NCBI GenBank assembly: GCA_944390795.1
Contig: CALXRI010000014.1
Span: 1 to 64,000, forward strand
Reading direction: 5' to 3'
Source of the DNA: an uncultured Victivallales bacterium
GTDB lineage: Bacteria; Verrucomicrobiota; Lentisphaeria; Victivallales; UBA1829
Length of the DNA stretch: 64,000 nt
Part shown: one piece after another, positions 17,764 to 26,020 of the stretch
Position numbering within the stretch: position 1 is the first letter of the stretch
Layout of the letters: each line of letters begins with the position of its first letter
Notes under the pieces: model-generated
Database searches by the model: none
What the model saw: only the letters and a program-made list of their open reading frames with translations
What the model was told of the DNA's origin: nothing
Position numbers and translations under genes: made by a program

Positions 17764-20700
17764 ATGAAGGTGTTGACGATGGGCGAAAGTTTTGAAGCGA
17801 GACTGATCAAATATTCTTCCAAGGACGTGTTCCGGAAAGCGAAACATATTCTGCATGCCGGTGAACTGCTCTGCTGTCACGAAACCGCGGCGAAAAGCCT
17901 GCGCGCCGTCTTCCGCGATGCAAAAGGTTCCGTGACCCGCGTCGAAGTCTCCGGTTTTCCTTCCGGTCCGTATACGGAAACCTGTTCGGCCTGTTCGGAT
18001 GTTTCCGCCGGTCTTTGTCCGCATGCGATGGCGGCATGTCTGTATCACGCGAAATACACCATAAAACGCAGGGAGGCGGCAAAGATCAAGGATGCGCCGG
18101 CCCAGTATGCGGGACTCAAATTTTCCGGAATGCCGGAATTGCTCAAGCAGGTGCTTGCCCCGCAGAAGGCCGCGGTCGTCATCACGGCGGAATCCGATTT
18201 TCCGCATGTCCCGAGCAAATGGGAGCGCACGCTCTTTTCCGTCTCGCTGAAAATGAACGGGCGCGACTACATCGGAAATCTGAACAATCTGCGGCAGCTT
18301 CACTTCGGCAAGAATCTGGCCGCCTCTCTCCAGCTTGACGCATTTCCTCTGCAGGACCGCCAGATCATCCGCTTTCTCGCGATCAACGCCCAGCAGGACG
18401 GCACGAAACTTTCGCTGGACGCCGAGCAGACAGCCGAATTCTTCCATTGTCTCGTGGGATTCCAGAACTTCATGCGCCTGAAGGAGAAGGTCGTGATTCA
18501 CCGGGAACTCGCCGAACCGGTCATCATTGTCGAACGTCTCAAAGGCGGAAGCCTGCTGCGTTCGGCGATCATTGTGAAGGACTCGCCGCTTCCTCTGAAG
18601 GATGTCAAGGTGATTACCGGACGCGCCGGATGCTGGGTGGGAATGCTCGGGGAATACTGGTGGATTCCCGCGCAGATGGATGTCGCATGGCTCCGCAACT
18701 TTCTGCGCACCACCGTGCAGCCGTGCGACTCGAAGGCGGCGGCGATGCTGATCAATTACCAGGCGATGCTGCCGTTCAAACTGATCGAAGCCGACGGGGT
18801 GAAGGTCCGCGAGAAGCGCCTCAAACCCTTCTACAACGCCGTCATGAAGAAAGACGGCGCGCTGGAAATGGAGGTCCTGTTCGATTACGACGGGCGGATC
18901 TGCAAGGGAGACCAGGCGCGTCTCGCCTCCCAGAACGGCGTGTTCTGGAGACGCAATACGACGGCGGAGAATTTCTATGTGCAGGAACTTGTGAATTTCG
19001 GATTTGAGATGATCTCCGGCGCGTCCTCTTCGGACGGCGAGACAAGACTGCGCCTGCGCGACCGCGAAGCCATCGGGGCGTTTGCCGAGGAGATGATTCC
19101 GCAGTGGCTGAACGCGGGCCGCGCATTCCTCCTCTCCTCCGATCTGGCGCGGATCTGCGGCGATTCCGGCAGACTCCGGATTTCCACCGAGGTCCTGGCG
19201 GAAACCGATGCGTGGTTTGACCTGTCCGTCAAGCTGACGGCGGCGGACAGTCCGTTTCCCTGGCGCGATCTTGTCTCCGCAGCGGGAAACAACGAGCTGT
19301 TTCTTTCCGGCGGGAAGAATTCCTTCATCAAAATACCGCCCGCTCTGCGGCGTCTTGCCTTCGGCGTTTGCGAAAGCGTTGTTCCGCAGAACCGTTCCGG
19401 CGCGGACGGGAGTGCAGCGGATGTTCTGCGGGTTCCGCGCTTTGCCGCACTCCACTGGGCGAAACTCGGCGCGGCGATTCCCGGAGCTGTTCCTGTGGAG
19501 TTTCTGCGTCTGAAGGTCGATGTCGACGGGATTGCGGATGACGCGGCCTCGGAAAACGCCGCGCTGGATCTTCCGCTTTTCACCGGGACCTTGCGCAAAT
19601 ACCAGGCTGCGGGTGTTCTCTGGATGAAAACCCTCGGGGCGCGCGGCTTCAATCTGATCCTCGCCGATGAAATGGGACTGGGAAAAACCGTTCAGACGCT
19701 TTCGCTTCTGGCATCCGATCCGGAAAAGCATCTGCCCGCCCTGATTCTCTGCCCGACCAGCCTGCTGGAAAACTGGGCGAGGGAGGCGGAGAAATTCGTT
19801 CCGACGCTGAAGACGCTTGTCATCTCGGGACCCGATCGCGGAAAACTCTGGGAGAACGCGCTGTTTCACGACATCTGCATCTGCTCGTACAGCATCGTCA
19901 AGCGGGACGTCGAACATGTGCGCGGGCTCCGTTTCAAATATCTGATTCTGGATGAGGCGCAGCACATCAAGAATCCTTCCACGGGAAATTCGCAGACCTG
20001 CAAATCCATCGAGGCGCAGCACAAGCTGGTGCTGACCGGCACGCCGCTGGAAAATTCGCCGGAGGACCTCTGGTCGATTTTCGATTTCCTGCATCAGGGC
20101 ATGTTCGGAACGCTGAACTCGTTCCGGAAAAAATATATCGGGCAGACCGCTTCGCCCGAGGCGATTCAGGATCTTTCCTCCCGGATCGCCCCGTTCATCC
20201 TGCGGCGCAGGAAAGCCGATGTCTACAAGGAGATTCCGCCGAAAGTCGAGCAGACGCTCTACTGCGAGATGGACGAATCCCAGCAGCGTGTCTATAATGC
20301 GTTTCTCGCCGAAGGGCGGCGCAAATGCGAGATTCTCAAATCGGGTTCGCATGAACTTTCCAAATTTGAAATTCTCTCCTCGCTGCTGCGTCTGCGGCAG
20401 GTCTGCTGCCATCCGGATCTGATCCCGGGGACTCTCCGCCCCGACGCCGGCCAGCCGGTGCGATCGGCCAAGATGGAACTGCTCAAGGAACTGCTGCTTG
20501 AAACCATTGACAGCGGTCACAAGGTTCTGCTGTTCAGCCAGTTCACTTCACTGCTCTCGATTGTGCGGTCCTGGCTGGATTCCGAATCGATCCGCTATGA
20601 GTATCTTGACGGCGCGACCACGGACCGCATGGCGCATGTGGACAATTTCAACAATTCGCCGGACATTCCGCTTTTCCTGCTGAGTCTGAAGGCGGGCGGT

Positions 20701-20973
20701 CTCGGGTTGAATCTGACGTCCGCGGACACGGTCATCATCTACGATCCCTGGTGGAATCCGGCGGCCGAGGCGCAGGCCGCGGACCGGACGCATCGGATCG
20801 GACAGACGAAAAGCGTGAACTGCATCAAGCTTCTGGTCAAGAATTCGATCGAGGAGAAGGTGCTGGAACTTCAGAGGATGAAGGCGGGTTTGTTCAACAA
20901 TCTGGTGGAGGCTCCGTCCGAGGCGATGCGCGGCATGAGCATGGAGGATTTCGAGTTCCTGCTCAAGGATTGA
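17764..20973 (+). CDS. SNF2-family ATPase with N-terminal SWIM zinc finger
   Basis: The 1069-residue protein has a SWIM zinc finger near residues 75-95 (ETCSACSDVSAGLCPHAMA, CxC then CxH), a long middle region, and a C-terminal SNF2 motor (about 600-1060). Motor motifs are DEMGLGKT, LILCPTSLL, DEAQHIKN, VLTGTPLEN, LFSQFTSLL, LKAGGLGLNL and RTHRIGQ. Such bacterial HepA/RapA-like proteins remodel DNA- or RNA-polymerase-bound complexes. The SWIM finger probably binds DNA or protein. Start ATG 17764 lacks a good ribosome site; ATG 17779 with GAAGG 8 bases upstream is equally likely. It stands alone, after a terminator. Confidence 0.92.
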   Translation: MKVLTMGESFEARLIKYSSKDVFRKAKHILHAGELLCCHETAAKSLRAVFRDAKGSVTRVEVSGFPSGPYTETCSACSDVSAGLCPHAMAACLYHAKYTIKRREAAKIKDAPAQYAGLKFSGMPELLKQVLAPQKAAVVITAESDFPHVPSKWERTLFSVSLKMNGRDYIGNLNNLRQLHFGKNLAASLQLDAFPLQDRQIIRFLAINAQQDGTKLSLDAEQTAEFFHCLVGFQNFMRLKEKVVIHRELAEPVIIVERLKGGSLLRSAIIVKDSPLPLKDVKVITGRAGCWVGMLGEYWWIPAQMDVAWLRNFLRTTVQPCDSKAAAMLINYQAMLPFKLIEADGVKVREKRLKPFYNAVMKKDGALEMEVLFDYDGRICKGDQARLASQNGVFWRRNTTAENFYVQELVNFGFEMISGASSSDGETRLRLRDREAIGAFAEEMIPQWLNAGRAFLLSSDLARICGDSGRLRISTEVLAETDAWFDLSVKLTAADSPFPWRDLVSAAGNNELFLSGGKNSFIKIPPALRRLAFGVCESVVPQNRSGADGSAADVLRVPRFAALHWAKLGAAIPGAVPVEFLRLKVDVDGIADDAASENAALDLPLFTGTLRKYQAAGVLWMKTLGARGFNLILADEMGLGKTVQTLSLLASDPEKHLPALILCPTSLLENWAREAEKFVPTLKTLVISGPDRGKLWENALFHDICICSYSIVKRDVEHVRGLRFKYLILDEAQHIKNPSTGNSQTCKSIEAQHKLVLTGTPLENSPEDLWSIFDFLHQGMFGTLNSFRKKYIGQTASPEAIQDLSSRIAPFILRRRKADVYKEIPPKVEQTLYCEMDESQQRVYNAFLAEGRRKCEILKSGSHELSKFEILSSLLRLRQVCCHPDLIPGTLRPDAGQPVRSAKMELLKELLLETIDSGHKVLLFSQFTSLLSIVRSWLDSESIRYEYLDGATTDRMAHVDNFNNSPDIPLFLLSLKAGGLGLNLTSADTVIIYDPWWNPAAEAQAADRTHRIGQTKSVNCIKLLVKNSIEEKVLELQRMKAGLFNNLVEAPSEAMRGMSMEDFEFLLKD

Positions 20974-21094
20974 GAAAGTCGCGGAGGCGCTTTTGCCGCT
21001 GTGCGGGGGTGTGCGGCCTGCCGCCGGGAAAAATGCCGAGGCGTTTTTCCACTGCTTTTCATTGTTGCGGAAATTATTTCTGGGAGAATTCGAC

Positions 21095-21382
21095 ATGGCA
21101 GTTGATGAAGCGAAAATCAGGGAATTCGAGGCGCTCTCCTTTGAGGACGGCATGGCGCGCCTGGAGGAGATCGTCAGGAACATGGAGGGGGGCAAAGTTC
21201 CCCTGGAACAGATGATTGCCAATTTTGAGGAAGGTTCCGCACTTGCAGCGGTCTGTCACAGGAAGCTTGCCTCGCTGAAAAGAAAAATCGACATCCTCCA
21301 GAAAAATCCCGCCGGCGGAACCATGTGGAAAAACATGGATGTTCCGGAAAACGGCGACGGGGAATCCGGAAATCCCGCCTGA
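21095..21382 (+). CDS. xseB: Exodeoxyribonuclease VII small subunit
   Basis: The 95-residue protein contains the family core LSFEDGMARLEEIVRNMEGG, then LEQMIANFEEG. It binds XseA to form exonuclease VII, which degrades single-stranded DNA. ATG 21095 has GGGAG upstream. The large subunit xseA is not in the window. The 17 C-terminal residues extend past the usual end and are Gly/Pro/Asp rich. Confidence 0.92.
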   Translation: MAVDEAKIREFEALSFEDGMARLEEIVRNMEGGKVPLEQMIANFEEGSALAAVCHRKLASLKRKIDILQKNPAGGTMWKNMDVPENGDGESGNPA

Positions 21383-21482
21383 CCGCACTGTCCGCCTGTT
21401 GAATGAAAATTCCTTCCGGCGCTTGCAAAAGCCGGAAGAGGAGTCTATCTTAAGCCGAACCATGGGAACAGAGGAGTGCATC

Positions 21483-22091
21483 ATGCCGGATATGAGCAAT
21501 ATGGAACGCATGAAATCGGGAAAGCTTTATATCTGCACGGACGAGGAAATCGCGCGCGAACAACTGAAGTGCCAGGAGAAGCTTTATGATTTCAATCAGA
21601 CGCGACCCATGCAGCGGGAACTGCGCGCAAAACTGCTGCGGGAACTGCTTGCCGAAGTCGGGGGGAACTGTTATGTCGAGCCGCCGCTTCACGCGAACTG
21701 GGGCTGTCACACCCACTTCGGGAACAACGTTTATGCGAATTTCAACCTGACGCTTGTGGACGATACCGACATTTACGTCGGCGACAGTGTCATGTTCGGC
21801 CCCAATGTCACTTTGACCGCGGCGGGGCATCCCGTCGATCCCGAACTCCGGAAACGCGTCGCGCAGTTCAATCTTCCGATTCATATCGGAAACAATGTCT
21901 GGATCGGCGCCGGCGCCGTGGTGCTTCCCGGCGTCCGGATCGGCGACAATTCCGTCATCGGCGCCGGCAGCGTTGTGACCCGGGATATCCCTTCCGGTGT
22001 GGTGGCTTTCGGCAATCCCTGCCGCGTTTACCGCGCGATTTCCGAACGCGACCGGGAATATTATTATAAAGACCTGCGGGTCGATCTCTGA
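21483..22091 (+). CDS. Maltose/galactoside O-acetyltransferase-like hexapeptide protein
   Basis: The 202-residue protein matches the LacA/Maa group: an N-terminal Mac domain (MKSGKLYICTDEEIAREQLK), then left-handed beta-helix hexapeptide repeats from about residue 70 (VYANFNLTLVDDTDIYVGDS; VWIGAGAVVLPGVRIGDNSV). The catalytic His is in LTAAGHPVDP. It transfers acetyl from acetyl-CoA to a sugar hydroxyl. ATG 21483 follows GAGGAG; an upstream in-frame extension to 21339 is not needed. The downstream Cys-rich gene starts about 25 bases after its stop. Confidence 0.88.
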   Translation: MPDMSNMERMKSGKLYICTDEEIAREQLKCQEKLYDFNQTRPMQRELRAKLLRELLAEVGGNCYVEPPLHANWGCHTHFGNNVYANFNLTLVDDTDIYVGDSVMFGPNVTLTAAGHPVDPELRKRVAQFNLPIHIGNNVWIGAGAVVLPGVRIGDNSVIGAGSVVTRDIPSGVVAFGNPCRVYRAISERDREYYYKDLRVDL

Positions 22092-22114
22092 TGCCGCGGG
22101 AAGGAGAGGAGAGG

Positions 22115-22285
22115 ATGGCGGAAATCAATCCGGACTGTCCCTGCACCTGGCCGGGATGCGAAAATCATGGCAACTGCCGGGCCTGTCAGGCGAATCACAA
22201 TCCATACGGGGAAAAGACGGCCTGTCAGAAACTGGCGGAAAGGCAGGTGGAGCGCGATGCGGTTTCAGGTGTCGGAAAAAGATAG
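22115..22285 (+). CDS. Tiny cysteine-rich conserved-type protein
   Basis: The 56-residue protein has six Cys in two clusters (CPCTWPGC and CRACQANH, plus one near the end) that could bind zinc. It resembles small bacterial proteins of DUF6485 type with a C-P-C...C...C-C pattern; I am unsure of the family. I chose ATG 22115, with AAGGAG 8 bases upstream, over ATG 22091. Its 3' end overlaps the start of the glycosylase gene by 29 bases, so the two are likely co-translated. Confidence 0.6.
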   Translation: MAEINPDCPCTWPGCENHGNCRACQANHNPYGEKTACQKLAERQVERDAVSGVGKR

Positions 22286-22886
22286 GAAGGCGCTCTGCCG
22301 GCAGGCTCCGGAATTCCGTGAAATCGCCGGGAAAACGGAGATTGACGGGTTCGAGTGTCCGGGGGATCCGTTTCACGCCCTTGTGCAGAGTATTCTCTCT
22401 CAGCAGCTTTCCGTGAAGGCCGCCGACACGATTCATCGGCGGGTGGAGCGTCTGCTCGGGACCGTTTCCCCGGAGACGCTGGACGCCGCCGCGCCGGACG
22501 CGCTGCGCGCCTGCGGCGTTTCCGTCCGGAAGATCGGATATCTGCGTGGAATCGCGCATGCCGCTCTTTCCGGGGCTGTTGATTTCTCCGCGCTTCCCCG
22601 GCTTTCCGACGCCGAGGTCGTCCGGGAGCTTGTGAAACTCCGGGGCGTCGGCGTCTGGACGGCGGAAATGCTGCTGATTTTTGCGCTGGGCCGTCCGGAC
22701 GTTCTGAGTTACCGGGATCTCGGCATCCGCCGCGGGATCATGCTCCTGAACCGTCTGGAGCATCTTTCGGAAAAAGAGTTTGAATTTTACCGGAAACGCT
22801 ATTCGCCCTACGGCACGCTTGCCTCTCTTTATCTCTGGCGCATCAAGGACGGGGGGCTTTCCCTGCCGTCCCGTCCGGCTGTCTGA
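22257..22886 (+). CDS. AlkA-type DNA-3-methyladenine glycosylase (HhH-GPD)
   Basis: The 209-residue protein has the helix-hairpin-helix GPD core: LVQSILSQQLSVKAA, then VRELVKLRGVGVWTAEMLLI with hairpin LRGVGVWTA, and the catalytic Asp in DVLSYRDLGIRRG. It removes alkylated bases and starts base excision repair. It is shorter than E. coli AlkA (282) and lacks its N-terminal domain, like many bacterial AlkA homologues. Start ATG 22257 lies inside the Cys-rich gene, with GGTGG before it. No other damage-repair gene is adjacent. Confidence 0.88.
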   Translation: MRFQVSEKDRKALCRQAPEFREIAGKTEIDGFECPGDPFHALVQSILSQQLSVKAADTIHRRVERLLGTVSPETLDAAAPDALRACGVSVRKIGYLRGIAHAALSGAVDFSALPRLSDAEVVRELVKLRGVGVWTAEMLLIFALGRPDVLSYRDLGIRRGIMLLNRLEHLSEKEFEFYRKRYSPYGTLASLYLWRIKDGGLSLPSRPAV

Positions 22887-22899
22887 TTCCGCGGATTCC

Positions 22900-22924
22900 G
22901 GAGAGATCGGTCTCCCTCTTTTTG
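22900..22924 (+). terminator. Terminator after the glycosylase gene
   Basis: A short stem GGAGA (22900-22904) and TCTCC (22911-22915) with loop GATCGG is followed by CTCTTTTT. It lies 14 bases after the stop. The stem is only five bases, so strength is uncertain. Confidence 0.5.
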
Positions 22925-23024
22925 AAGAAGGGGGGCGCATGAAGGCTCCGCCGCGGCATCTGTTGTGACGCGCACGTGTTCCATTTCTGCCGCAGAAGGG
23001 AAGCCCGTCGGCACAGATATGGAA

Positions 23025-23074
23025 TAAAAACAAACGGGGCCTTCCTTCTTTTCCGCAGAAGAAAAACCCCGTTT
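23025..23074 (-). terminator. Terminator of the hydrogenase operon
   Basis: On the minus strand, AAACGGGG (complement of 23067-23074) pairs with CCCCGTTT (complement of 23032-23039). Inner pairing TTCTTCT with AGAAG extends the stem. It ends in TTTGTTTTTATT. It lies 30 bases after the hydA stop. Confidence 0.8.
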
Positions 23075-23101
23075 CCGTTTCCCGGATGCGGGAGGATGCG
23101 T

Positions 23102-24529
23102 TCAGATGCCTTTCTTGTCCGGATTGAATGCCTGGGTCAGCGAGCAGGGGCCGCCGGTGCATCCGCCGCAGCATGCCATGACTTCGAGGAAATTCCCCGG
23201 CAGCTTGCCCTTGCCGTAGAGCTGGAGCATCTTCACCGTCTTCGGCGTCAGTCCGTTGATGAACTTGACATCCGCCTTGAAGCCGCGCTTCGCCAGTTCC
23301 GGATGCGCTTCGAGCTCCTTGAGGATTGCATCCGTCACGCCGCAGCTCCTGGCAAAGTTTCTCGCCGTTGTGGCGGCGGGGCGCGGGATCGGCCATTCCG
23401 CCTGCGCCATGACGTCGATATTCATGGCGGCGAAGACGGTTCCGAGTTCCTCGAAGGTCATCACCCAGTCCACCTTGTCCGGATGGAGCGTCACTTCATA
23501 ACGTTTTGCGATGCACGGGCCGATGAAGACAATCTGCGCGTTCGGGTGCGCTTCACGGGCGATGTCCGCGGCGTAAAGCATCGGGCTCGGGGTGGAGGAA
23601 ACCATCGGAAGGAGCTCCGGCGCGTGCTTCTTTGCCGCCTCGACATAGGCCGTGCAGCACGAGGAAGTCACAAGCCTCTCCCCCGCGATCATTTTCTCCT
23701 GGAATTCCTCGGCCTCGTGCTCCGTGGTTTTTTCCGCGCCGAGCGCAACTTCAAGCACATCTTTGAAGCCGATCTTTGCCACGGCCGAGAAAAGCTGTCC
23801 GACCGTGCCGGGGAACTGGTCCTGGGCGGACGGCGCAATGATTGCCACGACTTCCTTTCCCTTGTGGAGCTCATTGAGAATGTTCAGCAGTTCGGAACGC
23901 TCCATGATCGCCGAGAAGGGGCAGTTGGAGAAGCATTTTCCGCAGAAGATGCATTTGTCGTAATCGATTTCGGCGATGCCTTCGGCATTTTTCTTGACCG
24001 CGCCGACCGGACAGGCGTCTTCGCAGGGAACCGCCGTCTTCGTAATCGCGTGGAACGGGCAGAGCGTCATGCACTTTCCGCAGCTGATGCACTTGGACTG
24101 ATTGATGACGGCATGCTGGTTTTCCACGCGGATCGCGCCGACCGGACAGTTGTAGAAGCACGGACGCGCAAAACATCCGCGGCAGTTGTCCGTGACGAAG
24201 TACTTCCGGTCCGGGCATCCGGAGCAGCCCGCTCCGCATGCCGTGATCGGTTTGTCTGGGCGTTTCTTTTCCGCAAGCGCGTCATCCAGATATTCCCGCA
24301 GGGTTTTGCTTTCATCCGTCTCGGACTCATAGGATGCGCCGAGCAGCGCCATGAGGCGGTATTTGATAATCGCGCGGTCCTTGTAGATGCAGCAGCGGAC
24401 GGAATCCGATCCCTTCGGACGGATCTCATAGGGTATCTTGTCAATATCTTTTTCGATCGTTCCCGCGAGGAAGCTTCTGATCAGGCGGATCATCAGCTCC
24501 CGGCGCATTCTCACGACGCCGTTGTTCAT
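23102..24529 (-). CDS. hydA: Monomeric [FeFe]-hydrogenase, group B-like, with ferredoxin domains
   Basis: The 475-residue protein starts with Cys-rich ferredoxin-type clusters (ACGAGCSGC; NCRGCFARPCFYNC; CISCGKCMTLC; CIFCGKCFSNC, about residues 95-210) and an H-cluster domain (about 225-465). The L1-L3 signatures read TSSCCTAY, FIGPCIAKRYE and EVMACCGGCTGGPC. All H-cluster Cys ligands are present, but the motifs differ from group A (TSCCPxW, MPCxxKxxE), so I assign group B. It would make or oxidise H2 with reduced ferredoxin. No NuoF-like flavoprotein is in the operon. ATG 24529 has AAAGG 8 bases upstream and overlaps the previous gene by four bases. Confidence 0.88.
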   Translation of the reverse strand: MNNGVVRMRRELMIRLIRSFLAGTIEKDIDKIPYEIRPKGSDSVRCCIYKDRAIIKYRLMALLGASYESETDESKTLREYLDDALAEKKRPDKPITACGAGCSGCPDRKYFVTDNCRGCFARPCFYNCPVGAIRVENQHAVINQSKCISCGKCMTLCPFHAITKTAVPCEDACPVGAVKKNAEGIAEIDYDKCIFCGKCFSNCPFSAIMERSELLNILNELHKGKEVVAIIAPSAQDQFPGTVGQLFSAVAKIGFKDVLEVALGAEKTTEHEAEEFQEKMIAGERLVTSSCCTAYVEAAKKHAPELLPMVSSTPSPMLYAADIAREAHPNAQIVFIGPCIAKRYEVTLHPDKVDWVMTFEELGTVFAAMNIDVMAQAEWPIPRPAATTARNFARSCGVTDAILKELEAHPELAKRGFKADVKFINGLTPKTVKMLQLYGKGKLPGNFLEVMACCGGCTGGPCSLTQAFNPDKKGI

Positions 24530-24798
24530 TGAACATGCCTTTCGAGTAAGTCATTGACTTTTTTGGAGATCAGGTCAACGGTCGCATCGCCGACGATTTC
24601 CCCGTTGATCCGCACAAAGGGCGCATGACTGTAATTGTCGTTCGTACAGACCTCCAGGCAGGGCATCGCAACAATTTCCACCTTGCCGATCCACGGAGCC
24701 GGCATGGATTTTTCCAGCGCCAGAAGGCTCTGCGCCCCCAGAAGGTAGCAGGTCGTTCCGCAGCAGATTTCAACTTTGATCATCCCTTGTTCGTTCAT
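24526..24798 (-). CDS. Thioredoxin-like [2Fe-2S] protein (NuoE/HydC-like) upstream of hydA
   Basis: The 90-residue protein has the four-Cys [2Fe-2S] pattern of the thioredoxin-like ferredoxin: VEICCGTTCYLLGA supplies two Cys and VAMPCLEVCTND supplies two more. This is the short C-terminal half of NuoE, without the N-terminal helical domain. It probably passes electrons to or from the adjacent HydA. ATG 24798 follows GGAGAG. It overlaps hydA by four bases and starts 28 bases after the phosphatase stop. A second such protein heads the operon at 28086. Confidence 0.85.
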   Translation of the reverse strand: MNEQGMIKVEICCGTTCYLLGAQSLLALEKSMPAPWIGKVEIVAMPCLEVCTNDNYSHAPFVRINGEIVGDATVDLISKKVNDLLERHVQ

Positions 24799-24826
24799 TG
24801 TTTTCTCTCCGTTTTCCTCTTTCAGG

Positions 24827-26020
24827 TTAAAAATAGCGAATAGTGACATTTTTCCGGTATTTGTTCTCCAGCGACGCCTGAAGACGCCTGATGACGTTCC
24901 GCCGCATCTCCAGGTCGACCGGCAGCGTCGGATCCTGATGCGCTTCGTTGATCTTCGTTCCGACAATGAACTCCACGATATCGCTGTCCATCATCAGGTT
25001 GACGATCTCCTTCGCAGCCGCGGCGGAATTCTGCCAGTCGCCGGACTCCAGATCGGCGGCGACCTGCGTGAGTGTCAGGATTCCCTCGGTCACCAGTCCC
25101 ACGCCGCGCATGTAGCCGGGCGGCGGCAGATTCCCGCTCCGGCTCACCATCTTGATGTCGATGTCCACGCGCGTCCGGAGCTCGCGCGAAACGATGTTCG
25201 CCGTGGTGCCGCCGCAGAGCACGACCTTTCCTTCCGGGAACACGGCCAGATTCGCATACTCCCGGTCGGTCTCCTTGCGGAACGGCGGACCCGTGATGAC
25301 ACGCAGAACGCGCGGATGACGCAGATAAAGCACCATGCAGGTGATATCGTCCATGCACTTGCGCTCCGGATTGATCGACATGGCTTCGGCGGCGATCACG
25401 GAAGCCAGGTCCCGCGCCGAAATTTCCGGATTCTTTTCCACGGTGCGCCTGATGAAATTGAATGCGCCTTCGCGCCTCCAGCCGAACTTCCAGCCGGGAC
25501 AGCCGAGTCCCGCCTGTGTGACGCCGTCGGAAAACGCGATCAGACGGTCGCCGGGCGCCATGGCGACTTCCGTAATCCGCATTTTGCGGTCCGGCCAGCG
25601 TTCGGACACCAGTTCCTTCACATTGTTTTTCGGCAGGTCGATCAGATTCCGCAGATGGATGAAGGGCGGATTGTCCATTTCCACGACGCGGGTCTTTCCG
25701 CCGAGCTGCATGTCGAACACCGTGAACGTCGCATAGCTGATCTTGCGGATTTCGCAGACCGGAAGCGAATCCATGATGATCTCGGCGGATTGCAGAATGT
25801 CCATGTTGGAACGCACAAACTCCAGCGCCATCGTGGAGGTCATGCTCGCCATCAGATTCGCCTTGATCCCGCTCCCGAGTCCGTCTGAAAGAACGGCGAT
25901 CGTGCGTTTTTCATTCGGAATTCTCACACAGCGGAAATCGTCGCCGCAGGCTGCCTGGCCGGTCTTGATCCACTGGCTGGCCTCCAGCTCGACGAAAAGC
26001 TTGTCATTTTCCATCGCCAT
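24827..26020 (-). CDS. SpoIIE-type PP2C serine phosphatase of the hydrogenase operon
   Basis: The 397-residue protein has the PP2C/SpoIIE motifs: AACGDDFRCVRI, VLSDGLGSGIKAN, LIAFSDGVTQAG and MDDITCMVL. These carry the metal-binding Asp residues of a Mn/Mg phosphatase. The catalytic part is about residues 10-235; the C-terminal 150 residues have no family I recognise. It would remove phosphate from Ser/Thr of a partner. ATG 26020 overlaps the 3' end of the HydS-like gene by 17 bases. Similar phosphatases sit beside sensory hydrogenases in Clostridia and Thermotogae, where an H2 signal is thought to be passed on. Confidence 0.87.
   Translation of the reverse strand: MAMENDKLFVELEASQWIKTGQAACGDDFRCVRIPNEKRTIAVLSDGLGSGIKANLMASMTSTMALEFVRSNMDILQSAEIIMDSLPVCEIRKISYATFTVFDMQLGGKTRVVEMDNPPFIHLRNLIDLPKNNVKELVSERWPDRKMRITEVAMAPGDRLIAFSDGVTQAGLGCPGWKFGWRREGAFNFIRRTVEKNPEISARDLASVIAAEAMSINPERKCMDDITCMVLYLRHPRVLRVITGPPFRKETDREYANLAVFPEGKVVLCGGTTANIVSRELRTRVDIDIKMVSRSGNLPPPGYMRGVGLVTEGILTLTQVAADLESGDWQNSAAAAKEIVNLMMDSDIVEFIVGTKINEAHQDPTLPVDLEMRRNVIRRLQASLENKYRKNVTIRYF

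Noticed and set aside
17701-20520. A 939-codon minus-strand frame opposite the SNF2 gene
   Set aside because: The plus-strand SNF2 motifs are unmistakable; the antisense product has no recognisable motif.
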